A stretch of DNA of 13,751 bases from Thermoplasmatota archaeon (GCA_030600725.1 JAUVLN010000024.1:1-13751), one strand, 5' to 3'. Shown: positions 6,018 through 12,710, counted from the first letter of the stretch. Translations and numbers: made by a program. The notes: generated by a model not told the origin, from the sequence alone.

Positions 6018-8507
6018 ATGGGATCTACCGCTGAAAAGCAGAACGGACGGATGATAAGCAACGGCATGTTCGAGAGGTTCACAGGCAGGGTCGGTAAGAT
6101 GATATCGTCCAATTATGGGAAAGTGGTCTGTGTTTTCCTGCTTTTTACCCTGCTTATGGGGATACCAATGATAAACCTTGATAGATCCACGAAGATGTCG
6201 GATTTCTTTCCGGATAGTGAATTCCTGCAGGCCAATGATATATTGAGATCGGAGTTCAACACGACTCTCAGTGTGATAGGCATACTGGAGGCAGGGTCCG
6301 GGAGCATTCTGGACCGAAACAGCCTGCTGGCGCTCAAGAGCATAGAAGATCGTGTTTGCGACAACGATGAGGTCAGTCCATATCTGATAGATTACGAGCC
6401 GCCTGTCATCACCATTGCAGGCCCCGTGGAAGCGATGTTGCTTCAGGCATCTAACGGCTCATACAACCTGGGGAACGCGCCTGATCAGATGCTTGAAGAG
6501 GCCATATCTGCTGTCCTTGAGGAAGAGAGCGCTTCAATGCTGATATCGGCGGAGGAGGTTCCAGGGTACGGGGCGGTCATCATCAACCTGAAGTACAATA
6601 TGATCCCGGGGGATGATGAATCGGTGGAGATACTCCTTAACGAGATCATCGAGGGAATGAACCTTGATGGCTTTTCCTACACTAGCTTCTCTGCGGGCGA
6701 TTCGAGGATGCAAAAAGACGCGAAGGAGACCCTCTCGGTGATCCTGCCCATCTCGATGGCTCTCGTTATCATCGTCCTGTTCATATCCTTCAGGAGCGTT
6801 CCAAAGGTCATGGTTTCCCTGCTGGGCCTCCTCTCCATAATAATCATATCCTTCGGTATATTCTCCCTTCTGGGATTACAGTTCAGCCAGATGATGTTCT
6901 TTGCCCCTATACTGATAATCGTTCTGAGCATAGATTATGCGATACATCTTCTGCGCCGTTTCGATGAATATATCAGGGATGGTTTCGAAGCAAAGGAGGC
7001 GATCTCGTATGGTATAAGGTTCATTGGCGTATCAATCCTGCTTTCGACCCTTACAACAGCGCTTGCCTTTGCATCCAACGGGCTCTCCAACATCCCTGCA
7101 GTCTCCTCGTTCGGCATCTTCCTGGCCATCGGTATAATAGTGTCCTTCCTTGTGATGCTTCTCTTTGTGCCTTCCCTCCTTCTTTCATATTTGGCATTGA
7201 CGAGGAAGCTAGGGCTGAAAAAGGCAATTAAGGAGGAGCCAAGCCCCTTGAGGAGGAGAATAAAAAGGAGTATTGATCGGCCAATGGCCGGCTTGGCACA
7301 CTTTTCCCTGGGATCCTCGATATCGGTGGTGCTCCTCGCGTTTATACTTATGGGGGGGGGTCTGTTCCTCGGCATCCAGGTGGAGAAGGACATGCAGCCC
7401 AAGGATGTCATGTCCAGGGATTCCCCTGTTGTAAAGACCATCGAGCTGCTGGATGAGAATTTTCCGCAAACGGGAATGGAGTCTCCCAACGTTCTCATTG
7501 GAGGGGATATATGCGATCCGGAGTTCCTGAGAACCCTCGATGGATGTATCTCGAACATGGCGGATAACGATCACATTGCACAGGAGGAGAACGGGGCAAA
7601 GGTGTTCTCCATCCTGGATTATATGAGGATCTCATCCAGAGCCCATGGCCTGCAGGATAACGATGGAGATGGGCTTCCCGACACCAGAGAGGACACGACC
7701 TTCATCCTAGGGCAGCTTTACGAGAACGGGATCGAGTCCATCGCCTCCGCAGGTAAAGTGAGGACCATCCTCAGCAGTGGAGAGGGAGAGATGGCCTTCG
7801 ACATGACCCTTCTGAGGGTCGAGGCAAAAGGTGTGCAGGGGCCCAGGGGGGGTTTACTTCTTGATGAGCTCGAGGATGACCTCGCGCCTCTCAAGAGTAT
7901 TCATGGGGTGGATATTCACTATTCCGGTTTCACATTTGAGAGATACCAGATGATGAGTGAGATGACCGATGGAATGATATTGTCCACATTCCTGACGGTT
8001 CTTCTCTGTACAGTGGCGGTCATCATATTCATGAGATCCATCAAATATGGCCTTATTACTGCCATTCCGGTCATGTTCGTCATCGGTTGGATAATGGGAT
8101 CCATGCATATTCTGGGTTATACATTGAACATGGTGACGGCAACCATCACATCGATTACCGTAGGTGTTGGAGTGGATTATTCGATACACCTGATAGAGAG
8201 GTACAGGCAGGAGAAGAGAGGAAACGGTAATTTCGCAGAAGCCATGGCAAAAGCCATCCGTACAACGGGCTCCTCGCTGATCGCGGCCGGATCTACCACG
8301 CTGGCCGGTTTCATTGTAATGGCCTTCAGCAATATTGGGATGTACAGGTCGTTTGGAGTGCTCTCGTCCCTGATGGTATTTTTCTCCCTCGTCAGCTCGA
8401 TCTTTGTCCTTCCAGCGATGATCGTGATATCGGAAAGGTCCTCGCAGTATATCGTCAGGAGATTCCCGGGCATGCCGGGGCGGTTGAAAAGGATCTTGGA
8501 CGTTTGA
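6018..8507 (+). CDS. RND-superfamily transporter (MMPL/HAE3 type)
   Basis: An 829-residue export protein with the duplicated RND plan: helix 1 (about 36-52), a large external loop, five helices (about 238-393), helix 7 (about 436-453), a second loop, and five more helices (about 650-803). Each half carries the family signature: SIDYAIHLLRR (304-314, Asp306) and GVDYSIHLIER (718-728, Asp720), where the Asp is expected to carry protons. HAE3/MMPL proteins move lipids or hydrophobic compounds; the substrate here is unknown. The second loop holds an acidic motif DNDGDGLPDTRED (547-559) like a calcium-binding loop. The ATG at 6018 is preferred over 5985: GGTG (6007-6010) precedes it, whereas 5985 is only 6 nt after the TATA box. 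Runs of nine G (7352-7360) and seven G (7846-7852) lie in the gene. It is divergent from the PadR-fusion gene, its likely regulator. Confidence 0.88.
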   Translation: MGSTAEKQNGRMISNGMFERFTGRVGKMISSNYGKVVCVFLLFTLLMGIPMINLDRSTKMSDFFPDSEFLQANDILRSEFNTTLSVIGILEAGSGSILDRNSLLALKSIEDRVCDNDEVSPYLIDYEPPVITIAGPVEAMLLQASNGSYNLGNAPDQMLEEAISAVLEEESASMLISAEEVPGYGAVIINLKYNMIPGDDESVEILLNEIIEGMNLDGFSYTSFSAGDSRMQKDAKETLSVILPISMALVIIVLFISFRSVPKVMVSLLGLLSIIIISFGIFSLLGLQFSQMMFFAPILIIVLSIDYAIHLLRRFDEYIRDGFEAKEAISYGIRFIGVSILLSTLTTALAFASNGLSNIPAVSSFGIFLAIGIIVSFLVMLLFVPSLLLSYLALTRKLGLKKAIKEEPSPLRRRIKRSIDRPMAGLAHFSLGSSISVVLLAFILMGGGLFLGIQVEKDMQPKDVMSRDSPVVKTIELLDENFPQTGMESPNVLIGGDICDPEFLRTLDGCISNMADNDHIAQEENGAKVFSILDYMRISSRAHGLQDNDGDGLPDTREDTTFILGQLYENGIESIASAGKVRTILSSGEGEMAFDMTLLRVEAKGVQGPRGGLLLDELEDDLAPLKSIHGVDIHYSGFTFERYQMMSEMTDGMILSTFLTVLLCTVAVIIFMRSIKYGLITAIPVMFVIGWIMGSMHILGYTLNMVTATITSITVGVGVDYSIHLIERYRQEKRGNGNFAEAMAKAIRTTGSSLIAAGSTTLAGFIVMAFSNIGMYRSFGVLSSLMVFFSLVSSIFVLPAMIVISERSSQYIVRRFPGMPGRLKRILDV
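7651..7698 (+). other. Calcium-binding-like DxDxDG loop in the RND external domain
   Basis: The encoded stretch DNDGDGLPDTRED has acidic residues at positions 1, 3, 5 and 9 with Gly at 6, the pattern of dockerin, thrombospondin type 3 and EF-hand-like calcium loops. It sits in the second extracytoplasmic loop, where free calcium would be available. Metal binding is inferred from the pattern only. Confidence 0.5.
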
Positions 8508-8613
8508 TCATAGATAACATCCAACGGGCATCTGAATTCCAAGCGAAACGAGGATCTGGGCGGAAGCAAAAGTCTATCGCCTATCATCAAGCCAGCACAG
8601 TCAATTATTCAAA

Positions 8614-8646
8614 GTCCTAATTGGTTTTTTGATAATAAATTTGGAC
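8614..8646 (+). terminator. Imperfect hairpin with T6 after the RND gene
   Basis: GTCCTAATT (8614-8622) pairs with AATTTGGAC (8638-8646) with one mismatch, around a 15-nt loop holding six T (8625-8630). It lies about 110 nt after the RND stop and about 30 nt before the feo promoter, a sensible place to end transcription. The T-run is in the loop rather than after the stem, so a T-tract terminator is the simpler reading. Confidence 0.35.
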
Positions 8647-8676
8647 CGCAGTATATGGTTCAGCAAGCCGAAACTC

Positions 8677-8684
8677 CTTTATAC
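8677..8684 (+). promoter_or_regulatory. TATA-like box CTTTATAC for the feo operon
   Basis: CTTTATAC is preceded by the purine-rich CCGAAAC. Transcription would start near 8707, giving a leader of about 50 nt that includes the Shine-Dalgarno AGAAGGAG (8743-8750). A second AT-rich candidate (TAATTTTTAAG, 8726-8736) would give a leaderless start and waste that site, so the first is preferred. Confidence 0.5.
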
Positions 8685-8712
8685 TCGCACGTAAATGCGG
8701 CTCACCGTAATC

Positions 8713-8733
8713 AATAAGGTAACCCTAATTTTT
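8713..8733. promoter_or_regulatory. DtxR/IdeR-like iron box in the feo leader
   Basis: AATAAGG (8713-8719) and CCTAATT (8724-8730) are inverted arms, 6 of 7 matching, around TAAC. Aligned with the general DtxR/IdeR operator TWAGGTWAGSCTWACCTWA as I recall it, 8715-8733 matches 15 of 19 positions. The box covers roughly +8 to +26 relative to the start predicted from the TATA box, so an iron-loaded repressor would block feo transcription when iron is sufficient. DtxR-family regulators are known in archaea. No such regulator gene is in the window. Confidence 0.6.
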
Positions 8734-8756
8734 AAGAAAGCCAGAAGGAGTATACA

Positions 8757-8972
8757 ATGATGCTAACCCAATTAAAACCCAATGAAATGGCAAAAATCGT
8801 GGCAATAGAAGGCGGACCTGGCCTTAGACAGAAGTTGGCGCTCAGAGGCATAGACGAAGGTGATTTTGTCAGGCTAATCTCCTGTCACGGTCCAATAACT
8901 ATCGAGGTTAACAGAAATGTGGTCAGTATTGGTAGAGGTATGGCCGGAAAGATAAGAGTGATGAGGGTGTGA
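8757..8972 (+). CDS. feoA: FeoA-family protein, first copy
   Basis: A 71-residue SH3-like FeoA protein, a small cytoplasmic partner of the ferrous transporter FeoB. Family features are GLRQKLALRGIDEGDFVRL (22-40; the usual pattern is a Leu-x-x-(L/M)-G-(I/L)-x-x-G) and the closing segment ITIEVNRNVVSIGRGMAGKI, where the usual ending has a conserved (L/I)-(A/G)-x-x-x-A-x-x-I run. AGAAGGAG at 8743-8750 lies 6 nt before the ATG; an ATG directly following it (8760) is an alternative. It is the first gene of the operon, directly behind the iron box. A second FeoA follows after 4 nt. The copies differ strongly, so a recent duplication is unlikely. Confidence 0.9.
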   Translation: MMLTQLKPNEMAKIVAIEGGPGLRQKLALRGIDEGDFVRLISCHGPITIEVNRNVVSIGRGMAGKIRVMRV

Positions 8973-8976
8973 TAAT

Positions 8977-9204
8977 ATGAGAAAGAAGTTGTCTGAGATG
9001 AGATATGGGGAGGAAGGGGTGGTAATAATAATTGGAGAAAGCTTACGAGATAAGGTAGCAGGGATGGGCATCAGAGTTGGTAAAAAGCTAAAGATGGCCA
9101 CGAAGCAGCCCATAAAAGGGCCAGTAGTTGTAACGGTGGATCGATCTTCCATCTCGTTGGGATTGGGCATTGCTGATAAGATCATCGTGGAGGTGGATGG
9201 ATGA
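8977..9204 (+). CDS. feoA: FeoA-family protein, second copy
   Basis: A 75-residue FeoA-like SH3 protein. SLRDKVAGMGIRVGKKLKM (22-40) and the tail SISLGLGIADKIIVEV (58-73) match the family pattern, and the ending is the more typical of the two FeoA copies. GAGGGTG (8963-8969) lies 7 nt before the ATG. Its TGA overlaps the ATG of the FeoB GTPase gene (ATGA at 9201-9204), and the strong site GGAGGTGG (9189-9196) for that gene is inside this coding sequence, so translation is coupled. Two FeoA proteins may form a heteromeric partner of FeoB or act on its separate GTPase and membrane parts; that is inference. Confidence 0.9.
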   Translation: MRKKLSEMRYGEEGVVIIIGESLRDKVAGMGIRVGKKLKMATKQPIKGPVVVTVDRSSISLGLGIADKIIVEVDG

Positions 9205-9725
9205 AGATATTGCTCATGGGCCATCCTAATGTGGGCAAGAGTGTGGTTTTCAACCGTCTTACAGGGGCAAATGTAACAGAGTCAAATTATCCCGGGACCA
9301 CGGTGGACTATTCAAAAGGATACATGCGATTGGAGGGTGAGGATGTGGAAGTCATAGATGTTCCTGGCACTTTTTCTTTAGAACCAAAAGATAAGGCGGA
9401 AGAGGTCGCAGTAAAGATGCTTGAAAAGAACAAAAAATCCGCCATCATTTGTGTTATAGATTCAGTCAAGCTGGAGCGAGGTCTCTACCTTGCACTTGAG
9501 ATCATCGAGGAAGGTTACCCGGTCGTGATCGCACTGAACATGTGGGATATTGCACAGGACAAGAAGATACGGATCGATATCGATAAACTGAGCAGTATAC
9601 TCGGCGTACCAGTGGTACCTACAACAGCGATAAGCGGTGAGGGGATCAAGGAACTGGTATCTACGATTAGGAAAGCGGCGCCCGTCGAGATCGGTAGGAT
9701 CCTGAAGAGATCAGGGGTGGTGTAG
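9201..9725 (+). CDS. feoB: FeoB GTPase domain as a separate protein
   Basis: A 174-residue soluble G protein equal to the N-terminal domain of FeoB, which drives or gates ferrous iron uptake. Motifs are G1 GHPNVGKS (7-14), switch I NYPGTTVDYSKG (29-40), G3 DVPGT (53-57), FeoB-typical VIDSVKLERGLYL (85-97), G4 NMWD (113-116), and G5 region TTAISGEG (141-148). All nucleotide-binding motifs are intact. In full-length FeoB a helical domain of roughly 90 residues follows and leads into the membrane part; here the protein ends 26 residues after G5, so that domain is missing. The membrane domain is the next gene, 1 nt downstream in another frame. The TAG-N-ATG junction with its own GGGGTGGTG site matches other junctions here, which argues for a natural split rather than a sequencing frameshift. 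Confidence 0.9.
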   Translation: MKILLMGHPNVGKSVVFNRLTGANVTESNYPGTTVDYSKGYMRLEGEDVEVIDVPGTFSLEPKDKAEEVAVKMLEKNKKSAIICVIDSVKLERGLYLALEIIEEGYPVVIALNMWDIAQDKKIRIDIDKLSSILGVPVVPTTAISGEGIKELVSTIRKAAPVEIGRILKRSGVV

Positions 9726-9726
9726 G

Positions 9727-10962
9727 ATGGAATTAACAGTGGATGAGAGATGGGATCTGATAGATAAAATTTCAAAGCAGACAATAACATTTGGCAGATA
9801 TAGCCACACGCTGAAGGATGCCATCGCAGAGATCACAGTCAAGCCGCTGACCGGCATACCCATCGCTATTGCCGTCATGTACGGGTTCTGGTCGTTTTTC
9901 GGCGCATTTGCCGGGTTCTTCACGGATGGTTTCTTCGTTAAGATATTCGATGAACATTGGCTACCCTGGCTGCAGAAAGTGTTCCCAGGTGAGGGGGGAT
10001 TTCTCTATTACATACTGGTAGGTGACCCGACGGCTGACAACTGTTTCGAGGCCTTCGGGATGCTAACCAGCGGGCTCTTCGTTGCAATAGGTGTGGTTCT
10101 ACCTGCGATAATCGCATTCTACCTGTTTCTCATCATTATGGAAGACAGCGGCTACCTGCCCAGGTTAGCTGTGCTCATCGACACCATATTGCATAAGATC
10201 GGATTGCACGGCTTCGCGATAGTACCCATTGTCCTCTCACTAGGATGCAACGTACCGGCGGTGACAGCCACCCGGACCCTGGAGACAAAAAAGCAGCGTT
10301 TCATGATGGCAACTCTCCTGGCGATCTTCATCCCATGCGGCGCTCAGCTGGGAATGATGATAGAGATTATTCCGGGCTATGTGGGCTTTGTCATGCTTTA
10401 TCTATTGATCGGGTTCTTTGTTACAGGTTTCGTACTGAACAAGATCATACCGGGAAGGTCTCCCGAGATTCTAATGGATGTCCCTCCGTATCGGATGCCT
10501 ACTGTGAGGAACATCGGAAGAAAGATGTGGATGAGGGTGAAGGGATTCCTTTTCGTTGCGATCCCATTCGTAATGTTAGGTGTGCTTCTTGTGAACGTAT
10601 TATACTGGTGGGGAGTCATCGATTGGCTAGCTGATATATTGGAACCAGTATTGAGTGCATGGTTCGGAGTTCCAAAAGAGACTGTTGGGCCACTGCTGGC
10701 AGCATTCCTGAGAAAGGACCTTGCCATAGCCCAGCTCTCGGCTATTGAAATGACGACATATCAATTGATCACTTCCGTTGTCCTTATCAACCTTTATTTC
10801 CCATGCGTCGCAACATTCGCAATGATCCTCAAAGAAGGCAAGGAAGGCGGATGTAAAAGCGCACCAATTTTCCTACTCGGAAGCCTCGCCACTCTTGTGG
10901 CGACAGTATTCCTGTTTGGTGGGCTCCTTCATCTGATCTGGATAATACTGGGGGTGGCATAA
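9727..10962 (+). CDS. feoB: FeoB membrane (permease) domain as a separate protein
   Basis: A 411-residue polytopic protein equal to the membrane part of FeoB. It opens with ERWDLIDKISKQ (7-18), which corresponds to the linker normally found between FeoB's soluble and membrane domains. The first gate motif contains EDSGYLPRLA (139-148), IGLHG (158-162), GCNVPAVTATRTLE (173-186) and IPCGAQ (202-207), where PFMSCSAR is common in bacteria. PPYRMP (253-258) is conserved. The second gate contains LRKDLAI (328-334) and YFPCVATFA (357-365). Cys174, Cys204 and Cys360 are at the expected membrane positions. About eight helices are visible. It should form the ferrous channel with the separate GTPase. 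The next gene follows after 1 nt. A cluster KEGKEGGCKS (369-378) is a soluble loop. Confidence 0.92.
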   Translation: MELTVDERWDLIDKISKQTITFGRYSHTLKDAIAEITVKPLTGIPIAIAVMYGFWSFFGAFAGFFTDGFFVKIFDEHWLPWLQKVFPGEGGFLYYILVGDPTADNCFEAFGMLTSGLFVAIGVVLPAIIAFYLFLIIMEDSGYLPRLAVLIDTILHKIGLHGFAIVPIVLSLGCNVPAVTATRTLETKKQRFMMATLLAIFIPCGAQLGMMIEIIPGYVGFVMLYLLIGFFVTGFVLNKIIPGRSPEILMDVPPYRMPTVRNIGRKMWMRVKGFLFVAIPFVMLGVLLVNVLYWWGVIDWLADILEPVLSAWFGVPKETVGPLLAAFLRKDLAIAQLSAIEMTTYQLITSVVLINLYFPCVATFAMILKEGKEGGCKSAPIFLLGSLATLVATVFLFGGLLHLIWIILGVA

Positions 10963-10963
10963 C

Positions 10964-11434
10964 ATGAGGAACAAGATCGCATACGATATCGGGAGGGTAT
11001 ATTTGGCAATTCTCGGTATAGTCGCTTTTTCATTCGGAGCAGCGGAGATAATGTTGAGTATTACTGGAAAGGAGCTCGAATGGGGCATTCTGGAGATGTC
11101 CGGTGATTTCCTGGCGTGGAGAGGTCTGATACTACTTTTTACGGGCCTATTCTACATGGTCAGTATTAAAAATTTCACTGACATCCATCAGCAGGCAAAG
11201 GCCGTTATGGCAAGCGTGATGATATGGATAATAGCCGGAATGCAGATCTTTGGCATGATAATGGGATCGATCCCAGGAGGCGAAGAAGGCGGATGGTTCA
11301 GCAGTGGAGAGAACTTCCTGGCCGCTTACTCTGCCCCGTACATCCCATCGCTGTTCCTGCTCCCGTTCTCGCTTGTTGTTATCTATTACATCTACAGGCT
11401 CAGGAGATCCGAAGAGCGAGAGAGAGAAGCATGA
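10964..11434 (+). CDS. Four-helix membrane protein of the feo operon, unknown function
   Basis: A 156-residue protein with four hydrophobic segments (about 11-33, 49-68, 79-101, 126-144), both termini probably cytoplasmic, and a charged tail RLRRSEEREREA. The loop between helices 3 and 4 is glycine- and glutamate-rich (GGEEGGW). No cysteines and no recognised family motif are visible; single Asp, Glu and His residues could in principle bind metal, but no clear site is seen. GGGGTGG (10951-10957) precedes the ATG at a normal distance. It lies 1 nt after the FeoB membrane gene and overlaps the FeoC-like gene by ATGA, so it belongs to the operon and may be an accessory subunit of the ferrous transporter. 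That role rests on context alone. Confidence 0.75.
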   Translation: MRNKIAYDIGRVYLAILGIVAFSFGAAEIMLSITGKELEWGILEMSGDFLAWRGLILLFTGLFYMVSIKNFTDIHQQAKAVMASVMIWIIAGMQIFGMIMGSIPGGEEGGWFSSGENFLAAYSAPYIPSLFLLPFSLVVIYYIYRLRRSEEREREA

Positions 11435-11700
11435 ATAAAACCGGACTCATCCTATCGAGGATTGGAGAGAAAAATACCATCGATGCCATCGGGAAAGAGC
11501 TGGATATGAGAGACTCCACGATCCGGGCGATCGTGGATTCTCTTGTGCATAATGGTTACCTTGAGGAGATGAGCTGTGGAGGTGGTTGCAGTATGTGTCC
11601 AGCGAGCTGCTCCCTTCCATCATCCTCCGGAATACGAGCTTACATCATAACGAGGAAGGGCATGAAATATGTAAAAAAACCGGTGCAGGGGGTTAATTAA
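11431..11700 (+). CDS. FeoC-like winged-helix protein with four-cysteine cluster
   Basis: An 89-residue protein. Residues 1-48 form a winged helix: a first helix (ILSRIGEKNTIDAIGKEL), a recognition-helix pattern MRDSTIRAIVDSLVHNGYL (26-44), then a loop with Cys49, Cys53, Cys56 and Cys60 (C-X3-C-X2-C-X3-C), and a strand pair ending YIITRKG (71-77). FeoC proteins share this design, with a cysteine-rich wing that holds an Fe-S cluster and responds to iron or oxygen; the spacing here is more compact. Position as last gene of a feo operon supports the call. The ATG overlaps the previous stop (ATGA at 11431-11434). The same frame is open upstream to 11224, but that would overlap the four-helix gene for 200 nt and encodes nothing recognisable. 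It could act as a DNA-binding sensor or as a FeoB partner. Confidence 0.75.
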   Translation: MNKTGLILSRIGEKNTIDAIGKELDMRDSTIRAIVDSLVHNGYLEEMSCGGGCSMCPASCSLPSSSGIRAYIITRKGMKYVKKPVQGVN

Positions 11701-11803
11701 CATTCAAAAAAAAACGGATAATACCGAGAATAAGACGGGAGAAACGATTGAAATATTTAAAAAGACAAGTACATTTAAGATTACAACAATAATTCTTCTG
11801 ATA
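11675..11803 (+). other. Open frame upstream of the CbiX-like gene encoding a hydrophobic segment, no standard start codon
   Basis: In the frame of the CbiX-like gene the sequence is open from just after a TAA at 11672-11674, 43 codons without a stop. It encodes a polar stretch (QKKTDNTENKTGETIEIFKK) and then TSTFKITTIILLILA, which joins MAFFHDLVAG of the annotated gene to give a typical signal anchor with positive charges in front. There is no ATG, GTG or TTG in this stretch; ATT codons occur at 11696, 11702, 11747 and 11780 and a CTG at 11798. A9 (11706-11714) and A7 (11673-11679) runs lie nearby. It may be real coding sequence with an unusual start or a frameshift, or chance in AT-rich DNA. 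Confidence 0.4.
11752..11760 (+). promoter_or_regulatory. TATA-like box AATATTTAA before the CbiX-like gene
   Basis: An AT-rich element in GAAATATTTAAAAAG. Transcription would begin near 11783, about 20 nt before the TTG at 11804, with no clear Shine-Dalgarno in the leader. If used, this promoter would exclude the upstream hydrophobic coding stretch, so the two readings conflict. Confidence 0.35.
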
Positions 11804-12700
11804 TTGGCCATGGCTTTTTTCCATGATCTCGTTGCCGGGGTCTATAGTAAGGAAAATTCCGAAAAAGAGGAAATTCAAAAAAACTTAGATGACATTGATG
11901 GTCCGGAGGAAGATTATCGTCTTGGAGTATTGGTTGTCGCACATGGAATGCCGGGGCAGTGGAATGAACGAGTTAAGGCTTGGTTTGATAACGAAATCTA
12001 CTTACCCGTCCCCGCAGAGCTCTGTTTCCTTGAATACTCACCACAATATACTGTCACCAATGCAATCGGGAAATTGGAAAAACAGTCTGTAAACCGAATC
12101 ATAGCAATTCCTTTGTTCATCTGTGGTAATAGTAGCCATACACATGAGGTCTATGAGGCTTTGGAGGATACAAAGACAGACGTGGAGATCTTGTGTACAG
12201 GCGCCATGGATAATAATTCACTGGTTTCTGAAATATTGACTGAGCATGGCCTGGGCCTATGTAAAGGAGATCCGTATGACCCAAGAGATAGATATATCAA
12301 GCCGGAAGAGACGACCCTGATAATATACGGACATGGCGATGCAAATGAGTGGCTGCAAAACTGGGTGGACCTGGCAGAGGATCTTCAGGGACATATAGAG
12401 AGCAACACCACATTCCACTTCAAGGAGGTCACATATTGTTTCAAGGGCGAAGGAAATCTGAAAAGCGCGGTAGAGAACGCAAAAGGTCATCCCTTGGTCG
12501 TGCCTTGGATGATTGCACGGTCCTCCTTCTCGGAAACGGAGATCAGGAAGGAGGTCGGAGATCAAATATTGATCGGAAAATGCGAATACGATGGACGGCA
12601 TTTGATAGACCATCCCAACACATTCAAATGGATCAAGACGCAATTCCATAGTTATGAGGATAATATTGAATGGTCGAAATTAAATAATTCTGGTAAATAG
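11804..12700 (+). CDS. CbiX/sirohydrochlorin chelatase-like two-domain protein
   Basis: At 298 residues from the TTG at 11804, this has two CbiX-type halves. The first (about 40-150) has LGVLVVAHG (His47) and IAIPLFICGNSSHTHEV (101-116; His112 and His114), the two histidine positions that bind the metal in cobalt or iron chelatases for sirohydrochlorin. The second (about 170-280) has TLIIYGHG (His177), but its second site reads VVPWMIARSSFSE without histidine, so it is probably not catalytic. HLIDHPNTFKWI near 266-277 recalls the family's C-terminal segment. It could insert Co2+ or Fe2+ into a tetrapyrrole, or bind metal only. No Shine-Dalgarno precedes the TTG or the ATG at 11810, and the open frame continues upstream through a hydrophobic segment, so the true N-terminus is uncertain and may be membrane-anchored. 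The gene is more AT-rich than the importer and RND genes. Confidence 0.72.
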   Translation: MAMAFFHDLVAGVYSKENSEKEEIQKNLDDIDGPEEDYRLGVLVVAHGMPGQWNERVKAWFDNEIYLPVPAELCFLEYSPQYTVTNAIGKLEKQSVNRIIAIPLFICGNSSHTHEVYEALEDTKTDVEILCTGAMDNNSLVSEILTEHGLGLCKGDPYDPRDRYIKPEETTLIIYGHGDANEWLQNWVDLAEDLQGHIESNTTFHFKEVTYCFKGEGNLKSAVENAKGHPLVVPWMIARSSFSETEIRKEVGDQILIGKCEYDGRHLIDHPNTFKWIKTQFHSYEDNIEWSKLNNSGK

Positions 12701-12710
12701 GTTCAACCGA

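Noticed and set aside
6935..7558. Minus-strand reading frame of 207 codons
   Set aside because: It is antisense to the RND gene, with low-complexity basic and serine-rich translation and no promoter or Shine-Dalgarno.
9703..9727. FeoB split read as a frameshifted pseudogene
   Set aside because: Both halves keep all key residues, the downstream gene has its own ribosome site, and the 1-nt stop-to-start spacing recurs at three other junctions here. A G4 run at 9714-9717 keeps some doubt, so it stays as a check in the findings.
11224..11430. Longer start for the FeoC-like gene
   Set aside because: The extension overlaps the four-helix membrane gene for about 200 nt and encodes an arginine-rich shadow sequence; the ATGA overlap at 11431 fits the operon style.
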